Positions 49,784 through 58,371 of a DNA stretch of 64,000 nt are shown here, piece by piece. The stretch's first letter is position 1, and the number at the start of each line of letters is the position of its first letter. Both the position numbers and the translations under genes were made by a program. The notes below the pieces were generated by a model that saw nothing but the letters and a program-made list of their open reading frames with translations, had not been told where the DNA came from and searched no databases. Source of the stretch: Candidatus Peribacteria bacterium RIFCSPHIGHO2_02_FULL_49_16 (GTDB lineage: Bacteria > Patescibacteriota > Gracilibacteria > Peribacterales > Peribacteraceae); assembly GCA_001788955.1 (NCBI GenBank), contig MFXT01000026.1:65760-129759 (forward strand), read 5' to 3'.

Positions 49784-51055
49784 CTACTCCTCAATTACGA
49801 TCTGTCCTTTCATATCCTTGTGTCCTGAACCGCAGGGGATGGAACAGAAAAGGTTATGTGCGCCAACGTCATCCGTCGGAACATCGATCATCACCGTCTG
49901 ACCCGGTGCGACAGGAACATTGATCCCGAGACCAGGGACTGTGAAGCCGTGGGTGCCGCTGACACCCGTCACCTGCAACTGCACTTTCTCGCCTTTTTTC
50001 ACCATGATCACATTCGGACTGAACTTCCAGTTTTCAGAGGTGACTTGGATGATACGCGCGTTTTTTTCGACTGTCTGTGGTTGTTGCTCTGGCGGTATTG
50101 TGCTCTGCTGACTCGTAGGACTGCAGGCGGCAAGAGCGACTGCGACAGTGAACGGGAGAAGGAATGTAAGATACTTCACCACCACATTCTGTGCCCGACG
50201 ACTGAACAGATCAAGTTCTTCTGGTGAACATTCCACCTGATCTCCATAGAACCGTTCGACGACCGTGGCACAAACGGCAGTTGCGCGGATGCCTGCACGA
50301 TGACAAAACGCAGCCATTGCAGACGTTTCCATCTCGATATTGCGCACGCCGCTCTGATACAACATTCGCACATATTCCTCCTGCTCCACATGACCGAATG
50401 ATGGAATAAGTGCGCCATCAAGGCGTCCCTGTTGCTCGTAAAAATCATCCACACTCATTGTTTTTCCGGTGACGACGGGGATATCACCCGCGCTTTTCAA
50501 TAGCGCATCAACCAAACGTTGATCGAACTGCGTTGGTGTGCGCTGCATCTGTCCAAGAACGACTTCTTCGTACCACGGTTCCAGATTCGCATTCAGCGCT
50601 TCTTCAGAAATCACAACCGTTCCCAATTTCACTCCTACTCCTCCCGATGTCCCAATACGGATATACTCGGTGTTTTCACATCCTGCATAGTGCAGAAGTT
50701 TCGTGATTTCATGGAGCATGATAAGAATGGATGGCATACCCATGCCATGAGAAACCGAAATGATCGGCCCTGTTTTGTAGAGAGAAAATCGTTCCGTCTT
50801 CCCTATCGCCTCCACGGAAGAATCAAGAAATAGGCTCTTCGCTGTGATCCGCGCAAAGTTTTCTGCGCGAACAGGACTACCCATCATACAAACAACCTGA
50901 ACATCACCGAACATCTTCTGCAAATCCATCGTCGTATCCAACCCAAAATGGTATAGCACATCTTTTTGAAGATTCTTCAGGTGCGGATTGACCTTCCACT
51001 GCATCATAGGCTTTCGATAATAAGCTCTCTTGCGATTCTTTCGCAATCTCTTCAT
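49784..51055 (-). CDS. Uridine phosphorylase fused in frame to a CuA-type cupredoxin lipoprotein
   Basis: One continuous 423-codon frame with two unrelated parts. Residues 18-291 form a complete nucleoside (uridine) phosphorylase: VVCMMGSPVRAE, EYIRIGTSGGVG and NIEMETSAMAAF. Residue 293 onward is a lipoprotein signal (VKYLTFLLPFTVAVALAAC, lipobox Cys311), a linker and a cupredoxin with all CuA ligands: His369, then C-x3-C-x3-H-x2-M (Cys404, Cys408, His412, Met415). Three GTG codons in a row (50185-50177) could start a separate 131-aa lipoprotein. The cupredoxin part is visibly GC-richer. Confidence 0.88.
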   Translation of the reverse strand: MKRLRKNRKRAYYRKPMMQWKVNPHLKNLQKDVLYHFGLDTTMDLQKMFGDVQVVCMMGSPVRAENFARITAKSLFLDSSVEAIGKTERFSLYKTGPIISVSHGMGMPSILIMLHEITKLLHYAGCENTEYIRIGTSGGVGVKLGTVVISEEALNANLEPWYEEVVLGQMQRTPTQFDQRLVDALLKSAGDIPVVTGKTMSVDDFYEQQGRLDGALIPSFGHVEQEEYVRMLYQSGVRNIEMETSAMAAFCHRAGIRATAVCATVVERFYGDQVECSPEELDLFSRRAQNVVVKYLTFLLPFTVAVALAACSPTSQQSTIPPEQQPQTVEKNARIIQVTSENWKFSPNVIMVKKGEKVQLQVTGVSGTHGFTVPGLGINVPVAPGQTVMIDVPTDDVGAHNLFCSIPCGSGHKDMKGQIVIEE

Positions 51056-51058
51056 AGA

Positions 51059-52702
51059 TTATTTTCTTCCCAATTTCTTCAGAGCCAGTGCGTATCCCGG
51101 ATGGACAGTGAGCGCATTTTCGTAGGAAGCACGGGCATCGGATGCACGGCCAAGTCGTTCATAGGCAACACCGAGGTTATAGTGGAGTTCCGGAATGCCG
51201 AAATCCAGCTCGAGCCCACGTTCAAGGAGCTCTGTCGCTCGCCGCATATCACCCTGTATGAGCACAAGGGCTCCCAATTGCGAATACCCATGCCCATCAC
51301 GGGGTTGAAGCTCAATATAACGCTCAAAAAACGGAATGGCATCGCCGAATTTCTCCCGTACGACAAGCACGCGGCCAAGGTTAAAGAGCGCCCGCGGATT
51401 CTCTTTCACGGCAAGAGATTTTCGATAGAGATCCTCTGCTTCAGAAAGTCTTTTCTCCTTCGCTCGAAATCCCGCAAGATTATTGTATGCAAGATGTGAA
51501 TTACCATAATTGTCAATCACATTCTGAAAAAGTTTCTCGCTCGTCTGCCAAACGAGAGATTGCTGATATGTGAGCCACATAAAAAATGGAAGAATCGGCA
51601 ACATCACAAAGAAAAGATATCGCCATCGCTCTATGGCAACTCCTACAAGAATCAAAAGCGCAATGATCGCAAGATATGCATACCGATCAGATGCAAAATA
51701 GATATCAAACGACCCGCTGTCGCTCCCTTTAAGCACATTGGCAAATGAAGGAAGAAGGAGAAGCAAAAAGAGCAACCATACGAACATCCACAATCGATTT
51801 TTTTTTCTCTGCATCCATGCCCATACCGTGATACCTCCCATCAGCAATACGCCGAGGAGCACGCGCACATTCAAAAGCTCTACGCCATCCGTAAACGGAT
51901 AGAGAATGGCAAGTTTTATGGGAATCAGAAATTTCTGCAGATAAAACGGAACAGAGACAAACGGCAAAAGGGCGATGATCCCGATATCTGTCACCTGTGC
52001 CCGTTTTCCAAAAAGTGCGATGAGAATGAAGATCGTGGAAAGCGCAAAGTAAGGCCATTTCTCTTTTATCATTTTCCGATCAATATAACCGGAAAAGAGC
52101 CAATCGGTCAGAAGAAGAACAATAGGCAAAAGAACAACGGAAACTTTGGAGAGCAGGCCGAGAGTGAAAGCGAGGAGACTGAATATGTGGAGGTTGTCAT
52201 TTTCCCTCCATTTGAGATAACTGCATATACTCACTAAAAAGAAGAAGCTTGATAAAAGATCTTTTCTCGCCGCTCCCCACACCACAGTCTCCACAACTAA
52301 TGGATGAATTGCGAAGAGAAGACCGCAGAAAACAGGGAACAGGTGAGTTGATCTTCGCATCAGTAACTGCACAAATACTGTCACCAGCAGCGCATTGACT
52401 ATATGCAAAATCAGATTCGTCGCGTGCACAACAAATGGTTTGAATTCGCCAAATAACAAATACTCAATCTGGTAGGTCAGCAATGTCAGTGGTATGTAGA
52501 GCTCCGGATCGTATGTCGTAAATGCCCGCTTTACATTCTCCATCGTCAATCCCTTGGCCGTTGGATTATCAATAATCAGAAGCTCGTCATCAAGCGCAAC
52601 AAAGTCATTCGATAATGATGGGAAAAAGACAAGGAACGGCAGAAGAATAATGCATACCTTTATGAGCCATATCTGCCAATGATCTGATCGCAGCATAGAC
52701 AC
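51059..52702 (-). CDS. TPR membrane glycosyltransferase-like protein (TMTC-like)
   Basis: 547-aa protein: about ten membrane segments (residues 10-390) with an acidic loop after the first (LDDELLI), as in GT-C mannosyltransferases, followed by about four TPR repeats (AEDLYRKSLAVKENPRALFNLGRVL, YIELQPRDGHGYSQLGAL, LDFGIPELHYNLGVAYERLG, ASYENALTVHPGYALALKKLG). The plan is that of TMTC-type proteins, which modify secreted proteins with mannose. The start may also be MLRSDHW two codons in. Next gene begins 3 nt later. Confidence 0.8.
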   Translation of the reverse strand: MSMLRSDHWQIWLIKVCIILLPFLVFFPSLSNDFVALDDELLIIDNPTAKGLTMENVKRAFTTYDPELYIPLTLLTYQIEYLLFGEFKPFVVHATNLILHIVNALLVTVFVQLLMRRSTHLFPVFCGLLFAIHPLVVETVVWGAARKDLLSSFFFLVSICSYLKWRENDNLHIFSLLAFTLGLLSKVSVVLLPIVLLLTDWLFSGYIDRKMIKEKWPYFALSTIFILIALFGKRAQVTDIGIIALLPFVSVPFYLQKFLIPIKLAILYPFTDGVELLNVRVLLGVLLMGGITVWAWMQRKKNRLWMFVWLLFLLLLLPSFANVLKGSDSGSFDIYFASDRYAYLAIIALLILVGVAIERWRYLFFVMLPILPFFMWLTYQQSLVWQTSEKLFQNVIDNYGNSHLAYNNLAGFRAKEKRLSEAEDLYRKSLAVKENPRALFNLGRVLVVREKFGDAIPFFERYIELQPRDGHGYSQLGALVLIQGDMRRATELLERGLELDFGIPELHYNLGVAYERLGRASDARASYENALTVHPGYALALKKLGRK

Positions 52703-52837
52703 ACAATAATCCTATCGTTCCCTATCCCCTATTCCCTGTCACGAAAGAACACATTGCAATGGAAAAAATTTAGCATGTCCATAAAAATACTTGTACGATT
52801 CTTTATGTTGATCCTTCTTTTTGAAAGGAGATGACAT

Positions 52838-52981
52838 ATGTTCTTTCTGCGTGTGATCGTCGCATCATGCAAGTTTCCTTTGCTCTATCTTGTGTTTGGC
52901 GTGTTCTGCGTCACTCTCATCGGATGTACATCCGAACACAAGAAACCGGAAGACGGAAAAGAGCTAAAAAAGGACTGCTGA
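52838..52981 (+). CDS. Small lipoprotein (47 aa)
   Basis: Short gene supported by a textbook Shine-Dalgarno (GAAAGGAG, 7 nt before ATG 52838) and a terminator right after it. The product is a hydrophobic signal sequence (MFFLRVIVASCKFPLLYLVF...) ending in a lipobox (TLIGC, Cys30) and a 17-residue charged tail (TSEHKKPEDGKELKKDC). It resembles entericidin-like small lipoproteins only in size and plan. Most genes here lack Shine-Dalgarno sites, so this one stands out as strongly translated. Confidence 0.65.
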   Translation: MFFLRVIVASCKFPLLYLVFGVFCVTLIGCTSEHKKPEDGKELKKDC

Positions 52982-52994
52982 AACAAAAAGAAGT

Positions 52995-53012
52995 AGTCAC
53001 CAGGTGGTGACT
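52995..53012. repeat. Perfect 18-bp palindrome
   Basis: AGTCACCAGGTGGTGACT lies between the small lipoprotein stop and the terminator hairpin. It could be an operator, part of a tandem hairpin terminator or an RNA-stabilising stem. Confidence 0.6.
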
Positions 53013-53016
53013 CTCT

Positions 53017-53049
53017 ATGCGGGAGGATTATTTTCTCCCGCATATTTTT
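53017..53049 (+). terminator. Intrinsic terminator of the small lipoprotein gene
   Basis: 9-bp stem ATGCGGGAG (53017-53025) with CTCCCGCAT (53035-53043), A/T loop, then ATTTTT. It ends 9 nt before the -10 box of idi. Confidence 0.9.
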
Positions 53050-53057
53050 GGATGTGC

Positions 53058-53063
53058 TATACT
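53058..53063 (+). promoter_or_regulatory. Extended -10 promoter of the mevalonate/isoprenoid operon, leaderless
   Basis: TGC-TATACT, 7 nt before the idi ATG at 53071. No -35 box is evident because the terminator occupies that space; the TG extension could compensate. From here to 57305 the genes overlap. Confidence 0.6.
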
Positions 53064-53070
53064 AAAACTT

Positions 53071-53598
53071 ATGCACCGAGACGTGGTCCTCGTTGATCAT
53101 CAAGGAAGCGCAATCGGTGTCATGGAAATTTTTGCCGCCCATGCAGCGCCCGGACATCTGCATCGTGCATTTTCCATCTGTGTGTTTCAAAAGAACAAGC
53201 AAGAGATTCTCATTCAAAAGCGTGCAGATAAAAAACCTCTCTTTTGTTGTCTTTGGAGCAACACATGCTGCAGTCATCCATTTCCCGACGAAGACGTTAT
53301 TCAAGCCGGAGAAAGGCGTTTACAAGAAGAACTCGGGTTCACCTGTCCTCTTCATCAAAAAGGATCATTCGTCTACTACGCAGAGGATCCGAAGAGTGGC
53401 AGAGTGGAATACGAGCATGACACCGTACTTATTGGAGAGGGAACAGGCATCAGAGTCATGCCAAACCCTCAAGAAGTCGAAAACTGCAAATGGGTGCCTA
53501 TTGATAGGCTCCAGAAAGATATTCTGCAGAATCCCAAAAACTACACTCCGTGGTTTGCGAAGGTTTTAAATATAGCTCTACAGTACGCGCATGCCTGA
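53071..53598 (+). CDS. idi: Isopentenyl-diphosphate delta-isomerase, type 1
   Basis: Interconverts IPP and DMAPP. 175-aa Nudix-fold enzyme: LHRAFSICVFQKNKQEILIQKRADKK, the active-site Cys in WSNTCCSHPFPDE, the Nudix-like AGERRLQEELGF and VEYEHDTVLIG with the catalytic Glu. Standard for type I Idi, which needs Mn/Mg and no flavin. First gene of the isoprenoid operon; its end overlaps uppS by 8 nt. The ATG follows the -10 box by 7 nt; an earlier in-frame ATG lies within the terminator hairpin and is rejected. Confidence 0.95.
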   Translation: MHRDVVLVDHQGSAIGVMEIFAAHAAPGHLHRAFSICVFQKNKQEILIQKRADKKPLFCCLWSNTCCSHPFPDEDVIQAGERRLQEELGFTCPLHQKGSFVYYAEDPKSGRVEYEHDTVLIGEGTGIRVMPNPQEVENCKWVPIDRLQKDILQNPKNYTPWFAKVLNIALQYAHA

Positions 53599-54268
53599 CG
53601 AAAAACTGCATCTCGCCATCATTCCCGATGGCAACCGACGCTGGGCCCGCGCACAGGGGTGGCATCCATGGGACGGTCATGCGCAGGCTATGGAAAATTT
53701 TCGCGTTATTTCGGATTGGTGCAGAGAACAGGAAAATATAGAAACACTTACTATCTGGTGCTTCTCTACGGAAAATTGGAAACGTGATCATCAAGAAATC
53801 AATAAACTCATGACTCTTCTCGAAAATTATCTTCAGAAGAACCGTGACGATATGCTCAAAAAACAAACACGCCTTCTGCATTCCGGCAGGAAAGAGCGCA
53901 TTCCTGCATCACTCACTCAAATAATAACGGATATTGAAAAAGAAACTAAACATAATAATAAGTTTACTTTACATCTTGCACTGGATTATGGAGGGAAAGA
54001 CGAGTTATTACGTGCAATTCAGAAAACAAATGACTGCAAAACAATAACTGAAGAGAAGCTTCGCTCCTCCCTTGATCATCCAGAATTATCTGATATCGAC
54101 ATCATCATCCGTACCTCTGGTGAATATCGCACCAGTAATTTTTTTCTCTGGCAAAGCGTGTATGCGGAATGGTTTTTCCTCGAGAAACACTTTCCTGATT
54201 TTGGTATCCCGGATCTTGAGCAGATACTTGACAAGTATCATCAAAGGCGGCGACGATTTGGCGGATGA
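53591..54268 (+). CDS. uppS: cis-Prenyltransferase, undecaprenyl diphosphate synthase type
   Basis: Makes the long-chain polyprenyl diphosphate carrier of wall and glycan synthesis. 225 aa: LAIIPDGNRRWARAQGW holds the catalytic Asp and diphosphate-binding region, TIWCFSTENWKRD the hydrophobic tunnel motif and DIIIRTSGEYRTSNFFLWQSVYAEWFF the C-terminal signature. It is supplied by the IPP/DMAPP made by its operon neighbours, linking the pathway to envelope assembly. Confidence 0.95.
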   Translation: MPDEKLHLAIIPDGNRRWARAQGWHPWDGHAQAMENFRVISDWCREQENIETLTIWCFSTENWKRDHQEINKLMTLLENYLQKNRDDMLKKQTRLLHSGRKERIPASLTQIITDIEKETKHNNKFTLHLALDYGGKDELLRAIQKTNDCKTITEEKLRSSLDHPELSDIDIIIRTSGEYRTSNFFLWQSVYAEWFFLEKHFPDFGIPDLEQILDKYHQRRRRFGG

Positions 54269-55140
54269 ATTCTGTTGGAGTCGCTACCGGAAAAATCATC
54301 CTCTCCGGTGAGTATGCAGTGGTTTTCGGGTATCCCGCAATAGCAATTCCCGCTGAAATTGGAATGCGTGCTGTACGTTCAAAAGAAGTAGTGTGGGAAA
54401 AAGCTCCTACAGAATGGTTCTCTTCCCTCTGCCACATAATTGCTCTCTGCCAAGAACACGGTTCAATAGCATCTGGTGTGACAATTGAAAACCAACTCCC
54501 TCTCGGCTGCGGCATGGGCGCTTCCACTTCCCTCGTCATCGCAGTAACACGCTGTCTCTTTCAAGATTCCCCTCTTCCACACATAAAAAAAATTGCTTCT
54601 TCCATCGAAGACACTCTCAACCCCGGCCACAGTGGCCTGGATTTTGAAGTGATCTGGACCGAAAAACCAATTCTCTTCCAAAAAGGTTCACCACCAAAAT
54701 CTATCAATATATCATTGAATCAATTCATTGATACTTCTCATCATTTTTGTCTTATCGATACCGGAAACCCTGGTGAAACGACACCCGAGCTCGTCTCATG
54801 GGTTCGTTCTCGCATGAGTGATCCCGCTATCTCGGCCGCTCTTCAAACCATCGGCCACTGCACCGAACGACTGTTAAAAGGAGAAGACATCACAGATGTG
54901 TTCAAAGTTCATCACCGCGCACAAATGATTCTTGGCGTCGTTCCGCAAAAGATTCAAAATTTCATCGCAGATATAGAAGAATCCGGCGGCGCTGCGAAAG
55001 TCATTGGTGCGGGAAGTACATCGGGTGGAGGTGGCGTTGTTCTTGCAATAGCCCAGAACACAATTAAAATTGTCTCTTCTTATGATTTCCGTCATCTCCA
55101 CTCCCAACATCGCCTTCACGAAGTACTGGGGAAATCGTAA
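54265..55140 (+). CDS. Mevalonate kinase (GHMP family)
   Basis: Phosphorylates mevalonate at C5. 291 aa: ATGKIILSGEYAVVFGYPAIAIP is the N-terminal mevalonate-kinase signature, LPLGCGMGASTSLVIAV the ATP-binding GHMP motif and KVIGAGSTSGGGGVVLAI the C-terminal motif. NPGHSGLDFEVI takes the place of the usual PSGID motif with the catalytic Asp. The final 59 nt overlap the decarboxylase gene in another frame. Confidence 0.9.
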   Translation: MNSVGVATGKIILSGEYAVVFGYPAIAIPAEIGMRAVRSKEVVWEKAPTEWFSSLCHIIALCQEHGSIASGVTIENQLPLGCGMGASTSLVIAVTRCLFQDSPLPHIKKIASSIEDTLNPGHSGLDFEVIWTEKPILFQKGSPPKSINISLNQFIDTSHHFCLIDTGNPGETTPELVSWVRSRMSDPAISAALQTIGHCTERLLKGEDITDVFKVHHRAQMILGVVPQKIQNFIADIEESGGAAKVIGAGSTSGGGGVVLAIAQNTIKIVSSYDFRHLHSQHRLHEVLGKS

Positions 55141-56164
55141 TGAAAATCTACGCCTTCCGGCAAACGATTCCCTCTCCATGACACTCGATTCACCCACTGT
55201 CAGAATCTCCATCGAACCCGCAGAAACATTCTCTGTACGATCCTGGAACGTCGATGGGTCAGAAAAAACACTTTCTGAAAAAAATATTGCTCGTTTTCAT
55301 TGCCACCGTGAACTTGTAAACCGCTACCTTGCAACTCTTCAGACTGAAGTATCAATTATTCAGCCGTCTCCAAGGCTTTCCAAGAAGAGTCTGCGGGGGG
55401 CAGGGTGGTCGATAAGCAATTATCAATTATCAATTCGATCCCAGATTCCCTCTGCCATTGGTCTTGCTTCCTCCGCCGCCGTCTTTAGTGGTGTTGCAAA
55501 AGCATACGGGGAGCTTCTCCGAAGAGAAGGGCTGGAACTCACTGATGAGCAAATCTCTATTATCGCCCGCCTTGGGTCCGGTTCCGCCTGTCGCAGCATT
55601 CAGGGAGGATTTGTCGCAATAGACGCAGGAATTGGTGACACAATTGACAGCGCAAAAGCAGTGCAGATTGCCGATAATGACCATTGGCCGCTCCACGATA
55701 TTGTCATTGCGCCAAGCCTTGAGGAAAAGAAAGTAGGGTCAACAGAGGGACATCGTTTCGCACACACAAGCCCCTGCTACGCCGAACGCTTGCGCCAAAT
55801 GTCTCGCAGGCAACGAGAATGTATCAATGCCATCCGTACGCGGGATTTTGAAAAGCTCCAGAGAGTCTCTGAAAAAGATGCCCTTGATCTCCATAAAGTC
55901 GCCGAAACCAGCAATCCCCCTCTCCAATACCTGAACCAAGAAACTCATCGCATCATCGGAGAAATCGAAACATTGCGAAAAGAAGAGCATCTCGCCGTCC
56001 TCTTCACCATGGACGCCGGACCTACGGTTCATCTGGTTTGTACCGAAGAGTCCCGCGATCGCATTGCACGGTACGCACACAATCAGCCGCATTGCACGGT
56101 ATTTGAGACAAAGGTGGGAAGTGGTGCACACTGTCAGCATGCATCTACGTCAACTCTCTCCTGA
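55082..56164 (+). CDS. mvaD: Diphosphomevalonate decarboxylase (or phosphomevalonate decarboxylase)
   Basis: 360-aa GHMP-family decarboxylase. STPNIAFTKYWGNRNENLRLPANDSLSMTLD is the family start, IPSAIGLASSAAVFSGVAKAYGELL the ATP motif and LGSGSACRSIQGGF the substrate loop. A microrepeat word (SISNYQLSIRS, from 55417-55435) is inserted just before the ATP motif. Since no phosphomevalonate kinase is present, the substrate could be mevalonate 5-phosphate with an isopentenyl phosphate kinase elsewhere, as reported for Chloroflexi and haloarchaea. Overlaps both neighbours. Confidence 0.9.
   Translation: MISVISTPNIAFTKYWGNRNENLRLPANDSLSMTLDSPTVRISIEPAETFSVRSWNVDGSEKTLSEKNIARFHCHRELVNRYLATLQTEVSIIQPSPRLSKKSLRGAGWSISNYQLSIRSQIPSAIGLASSAAVFSGVAKAYGELLRREGLELTDEQISIIARLGSGSACRSIQGGFVAIDAGIGDTIDSAKAVQIADNDHWPLHDIVIAPSLEEKKVGSTEGHRFAHTSPCYAERLRQMSRRQRECINAIRTRDFEKLQRVSEKDALDLHKVAETSNPPLQYLNQETHRIIGEIETLRKEEHLAVLFTMDAGPTVHLVCTEESRDRIARYAHNQPHCTVFETKVGSGAHCQHASTSTLS
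55417..55435 (+). repeat. Tandem microrepeat inside mvaD
   Basis: CAATTATCAATTATCAATT: two and a half 7-nt units, read as NYQLS in the protein. Confidence 0.75.
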
Positions 56165-57305
56165 AGAACGACGAAAATATCTGGAAAAAGAATTGTGCGC
56201 AGATCTTTCGGCAGTATCTATTGATCCCATGAAGCTCGGTGATGCCGATCAAAAAAACTGCGAACAGATGTTCGGTCATGTGCCAATTCCCATCGGATAT
56301 GCCGGGCCGCTTCCTGTCACATTGAGTTCAGGAGAATGCATTGAAGCACATTTGCCACTGGCAACAACGGAAGGGGCACTCATTGCAAGTATTAATAGGG
56401 GTTGCAAGGCAGTACGTCTTTCTGGAGCAGTGAAAACGGAAGCGAAGTATCATGGAATAACAAGATCCATTGCAATGAAAATAAGAAATCAGACATTAGA
56501 AAGCAGAAACACATCTGAAATGAAAACAGTAGAAATACAAAAACACGCAAACGAGTGGCAGGGTGTAGGGGAAGCGACGAGTAGTCATCTGAAGATTGTG
56601 AAGTACGATATTGATACGCATGAGGATCTGCTTTTTCTCACCATCTATGCCGATACGGACGAAGCGATGGGCATGAACATGGTTACGATTGCGGCGGAGG
56701 CGATTGGCAAATGGATGGAGGAACATTTTGATCTGCAATTCATCACTGTCGCCGGAAACGTGGATAGCGATAAGAAGCCGAGTGTGCGAACACGGGATAG
56801 AGGACGTGGATATGAAGTTACCGCCACAGCGACTATTTCCGAAGCAATTATTCGATCTGTACTCAAGACCACGCCAGAAGTACTTTTGGAAGTTGCGCAT
56901 GCAAAACTGGAAGTAGGATCAGAAATCGCCGGAGCTCTCGGAAAAAACTGCCACGCCGCCAATATCATCGCCGCTCTATATCTTGCAACAGGACAGGACA
57001 TCGCACATGTAGTTGAAGGCTCTTTGACAAACACAATTTTCAGTCTTCACTCTTCATCTGTCAGCATAGCAGTACGCATTCCGGCACTGCTCGTCGGCAT
57101 TCGTGGCGGCGGTACAGGACTCCCCGCCCAATCTCAAGCACTCCGTCTCCTCCTTTCTTCTCTATCCTATAATCTATCACCTGCAAAACGTCTCGCCGAA
57201 ATCATCGGCGCGGCGGTCCTCGCCGGTGAACTTTCATTGCTAGCCGCTCAAGCAAGCCATACATTGGCCCGATCCCATCAAGATCTCGCACGTACTCGTA
57301 TCTAA
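56139..57305 (+). CDS. HMG-CoA reductase, class I (archaeal-like)
   Basis: Rate-limiting reduction of HMG-CoA to mevalonate with NADPH. 388 aa: HVPIPIGYAGPLPVTL, the active-site ATTEGALIASINRGCKA (Glu), MGMNMVTIA, GNVDSDKKPS (catalytic Lys), GKNCHAANIIAALYLATGQD and a C-terminal ASHTLARSHQD with the catalytic His. No membrane domain. The class I type is typical of archaea and eukaryotes. A microrepeat word (SSLSYNLSPAK) sits before the last domain. The ATG at 56139 overlaps mvaD by 26 nt; longer frames are unlikely. Confidence 0.95.
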   Translation: MHLRQLSPEERRKYLEKELCADLSAVSIDPMKLGDADQKNCEQMFGHVPIPIGYAGPLPVTLSSGECIEAHLPLATTEGALIASINRGCKAVRLSGAVKTEAKYHGITRSIAMKIRNQTLESRNTSEMKTVEIQKHANEWQGVGEATSSHLKIVKYDIDTHEDLLFLTIYADTDEAMGMNMVTIAAEAIGKWMEEHFDLQFITVAGNVDSDKKPSVRTRDRGRGYEVTATATISEAIIRSVLKTTPEVLLEVAHAKLEVGSEIAGALGKNCHAANIIAALYLATGQDIAHVVEGSLTNTIFSLHSSSVSIAVRIPALLVGIRGGGTGLPAQSQALRLLLSSLSYNLSPAKRLAEIIGAAVLAGELSLLAAQASHTLARSHQDLARTRI

Positions 57306-57308
57306 ATC

Positions 57309-57314
57309 TATACT
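57309..57314 (+). promoter_or_regulatory. Internal -10 box before the HMG-CoA synthase gene
   Basis: TATACT 6 nt before the ATG at 57321 and 3 nt after the reductase stop; may allow a second, leaderless transcript within the operon. Confidence 0.5.
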
Positions 57315-57320
57315 TCTCTC

Positions 57321-58355
57321 ATGCCTGCCAAAACACATTCAGCGATTATTGGATTCGGCCAGTATCTCCCCAAATATCGTATAAAAACCAAAGACATCGC
57401 TCTACATTGGCAACAGGATCCAAAACACATCGTAGAATCTCTTGGCATACACGAAAAAACTGTACCGGCAGATCATGAAGACAGTTTCACATTTGCTTTT
57501 GAAGCAGCGAAGCAAGCTATCGAGATCGCCGATATTTCTTCATCAGATATTTCCGCGTGTTTTGTGGGATCGGAAAGTCATCCGTATGCTGTGAAACCAA
57601 CGAGCGGGATGCTTGTTTCTGCTCTTGAGCTCCATCCCTTCTCTCATGCAGCCGATTTGGAATTCGCCTGCAAAGCGGGAACGGCTGCGATGCAGATCGT
57701 GGACAGTTTCGTGCGAAGCAAACAAATTGAATATGGACTCGCAATCGGCACCGATCGTGCGCAAGCAAAGCCGGGTGATGTACTGGAATACTCCGCCGCC
57801 GCCGGTGCTGCAGCCATCGTCCTTGGAGCCGAAAAACATAAGAAAGCTCTCTGTCGTATCGATCACACACTCTCTTTTACAACAGATACTCCGGACTTCT
57901 GGCGCAATGAAGGATCACCCCACCCCCAACATGCCGGCCGTTTTACCGGAGAACCCGGATATTTTGCTCATGTGCGCGAGACTATCAAAGGCATGCTTAC
58001 AACACACACTATGCAGCTTGCCGCTATCGATCACGTCATTCTTCACATGCCCAACACCAAATTCCCCATGAAGATCGTAAAAGAATTCGGACTCACAGAG
58101 AAACAAATCGAACATGGTTTCATTGTCCCCGCTATCGGCAATACGTACAGCGCTTGTTCGCTCCTCGGACTCGTACATGTGCTGCAAAAGGCAAAGAAAA
58201 ATGAGACGATCCTCCTTGTCTCCTATGGATCCGGCGCCGGATCGGATGCTTTTCTTATGACTATGGTCCGTGATGGATTGAAATTACCGGGAGAAGAACG
58301 TCAACCGGAATATGTCTCGTACAGTCAATATGCAAAAATGACAAACATCTATTAA
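57321..58355 (+). CDS. HMG-CoA synthase (archaeal type)
   Basis: Condenses acetoacetyl-CoA with acetyl-CoA. 344-aa thiolase-fold enzyme: IIGFGQYLPKYRIKTKDIALHW, the active-site Cys117 in ADLEFACKAGTAAMQ, GTDRAQAKPGDVLEYSAAAGAAA, and a C-terminal NTYSACSLLGLVHVL plus SYGSGAGSDAFLM region. It is shorter than eukaryotic or Gram-positive forms and matches the archaeal type that works in a complex with thiolase and a DUF35 protein; both are encoded directly downstream. Confidence 0.94.
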   Translation: MPAKTHSAIIGFGQYLPKYRIKTKDIALHWQQDPKHIVESLGIHEKTVPADHEDSFTFAFEAAKQAIEIADISSSDISACFVGSESHPYAVKPTSGMLVSALELHPFSHAADLEFACKAGTAAMQIVDSFVRSKQIEYGLAIGTDRAQAKPGDVLEYSAAAGAAAIVLGAEKHKKALCRIDHTLSFTTDTPDFWRNEGSPHPQHAGRFTGEPGYFAHVRETIKGMLTTHTMQLAAIDHVILHMPNTKFPMKIVKEFGLTEKQIEHGFIVPAIGNTYSACSLLGLVHVLQKAKKNETILLVSYGSGAGSDAFLMTMVRDGLKLPGEERQPEYVSYSQYAKMTNIY

Positions 58356-58371
58356 AATCCCCATCACCCGT

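Noticed and set aside
53017-53070. Longer idi starting at the ATG at 53017
   Set aside because: That ATG is the first base of a strong terminator hairpin, and the extra residues are not family-like.
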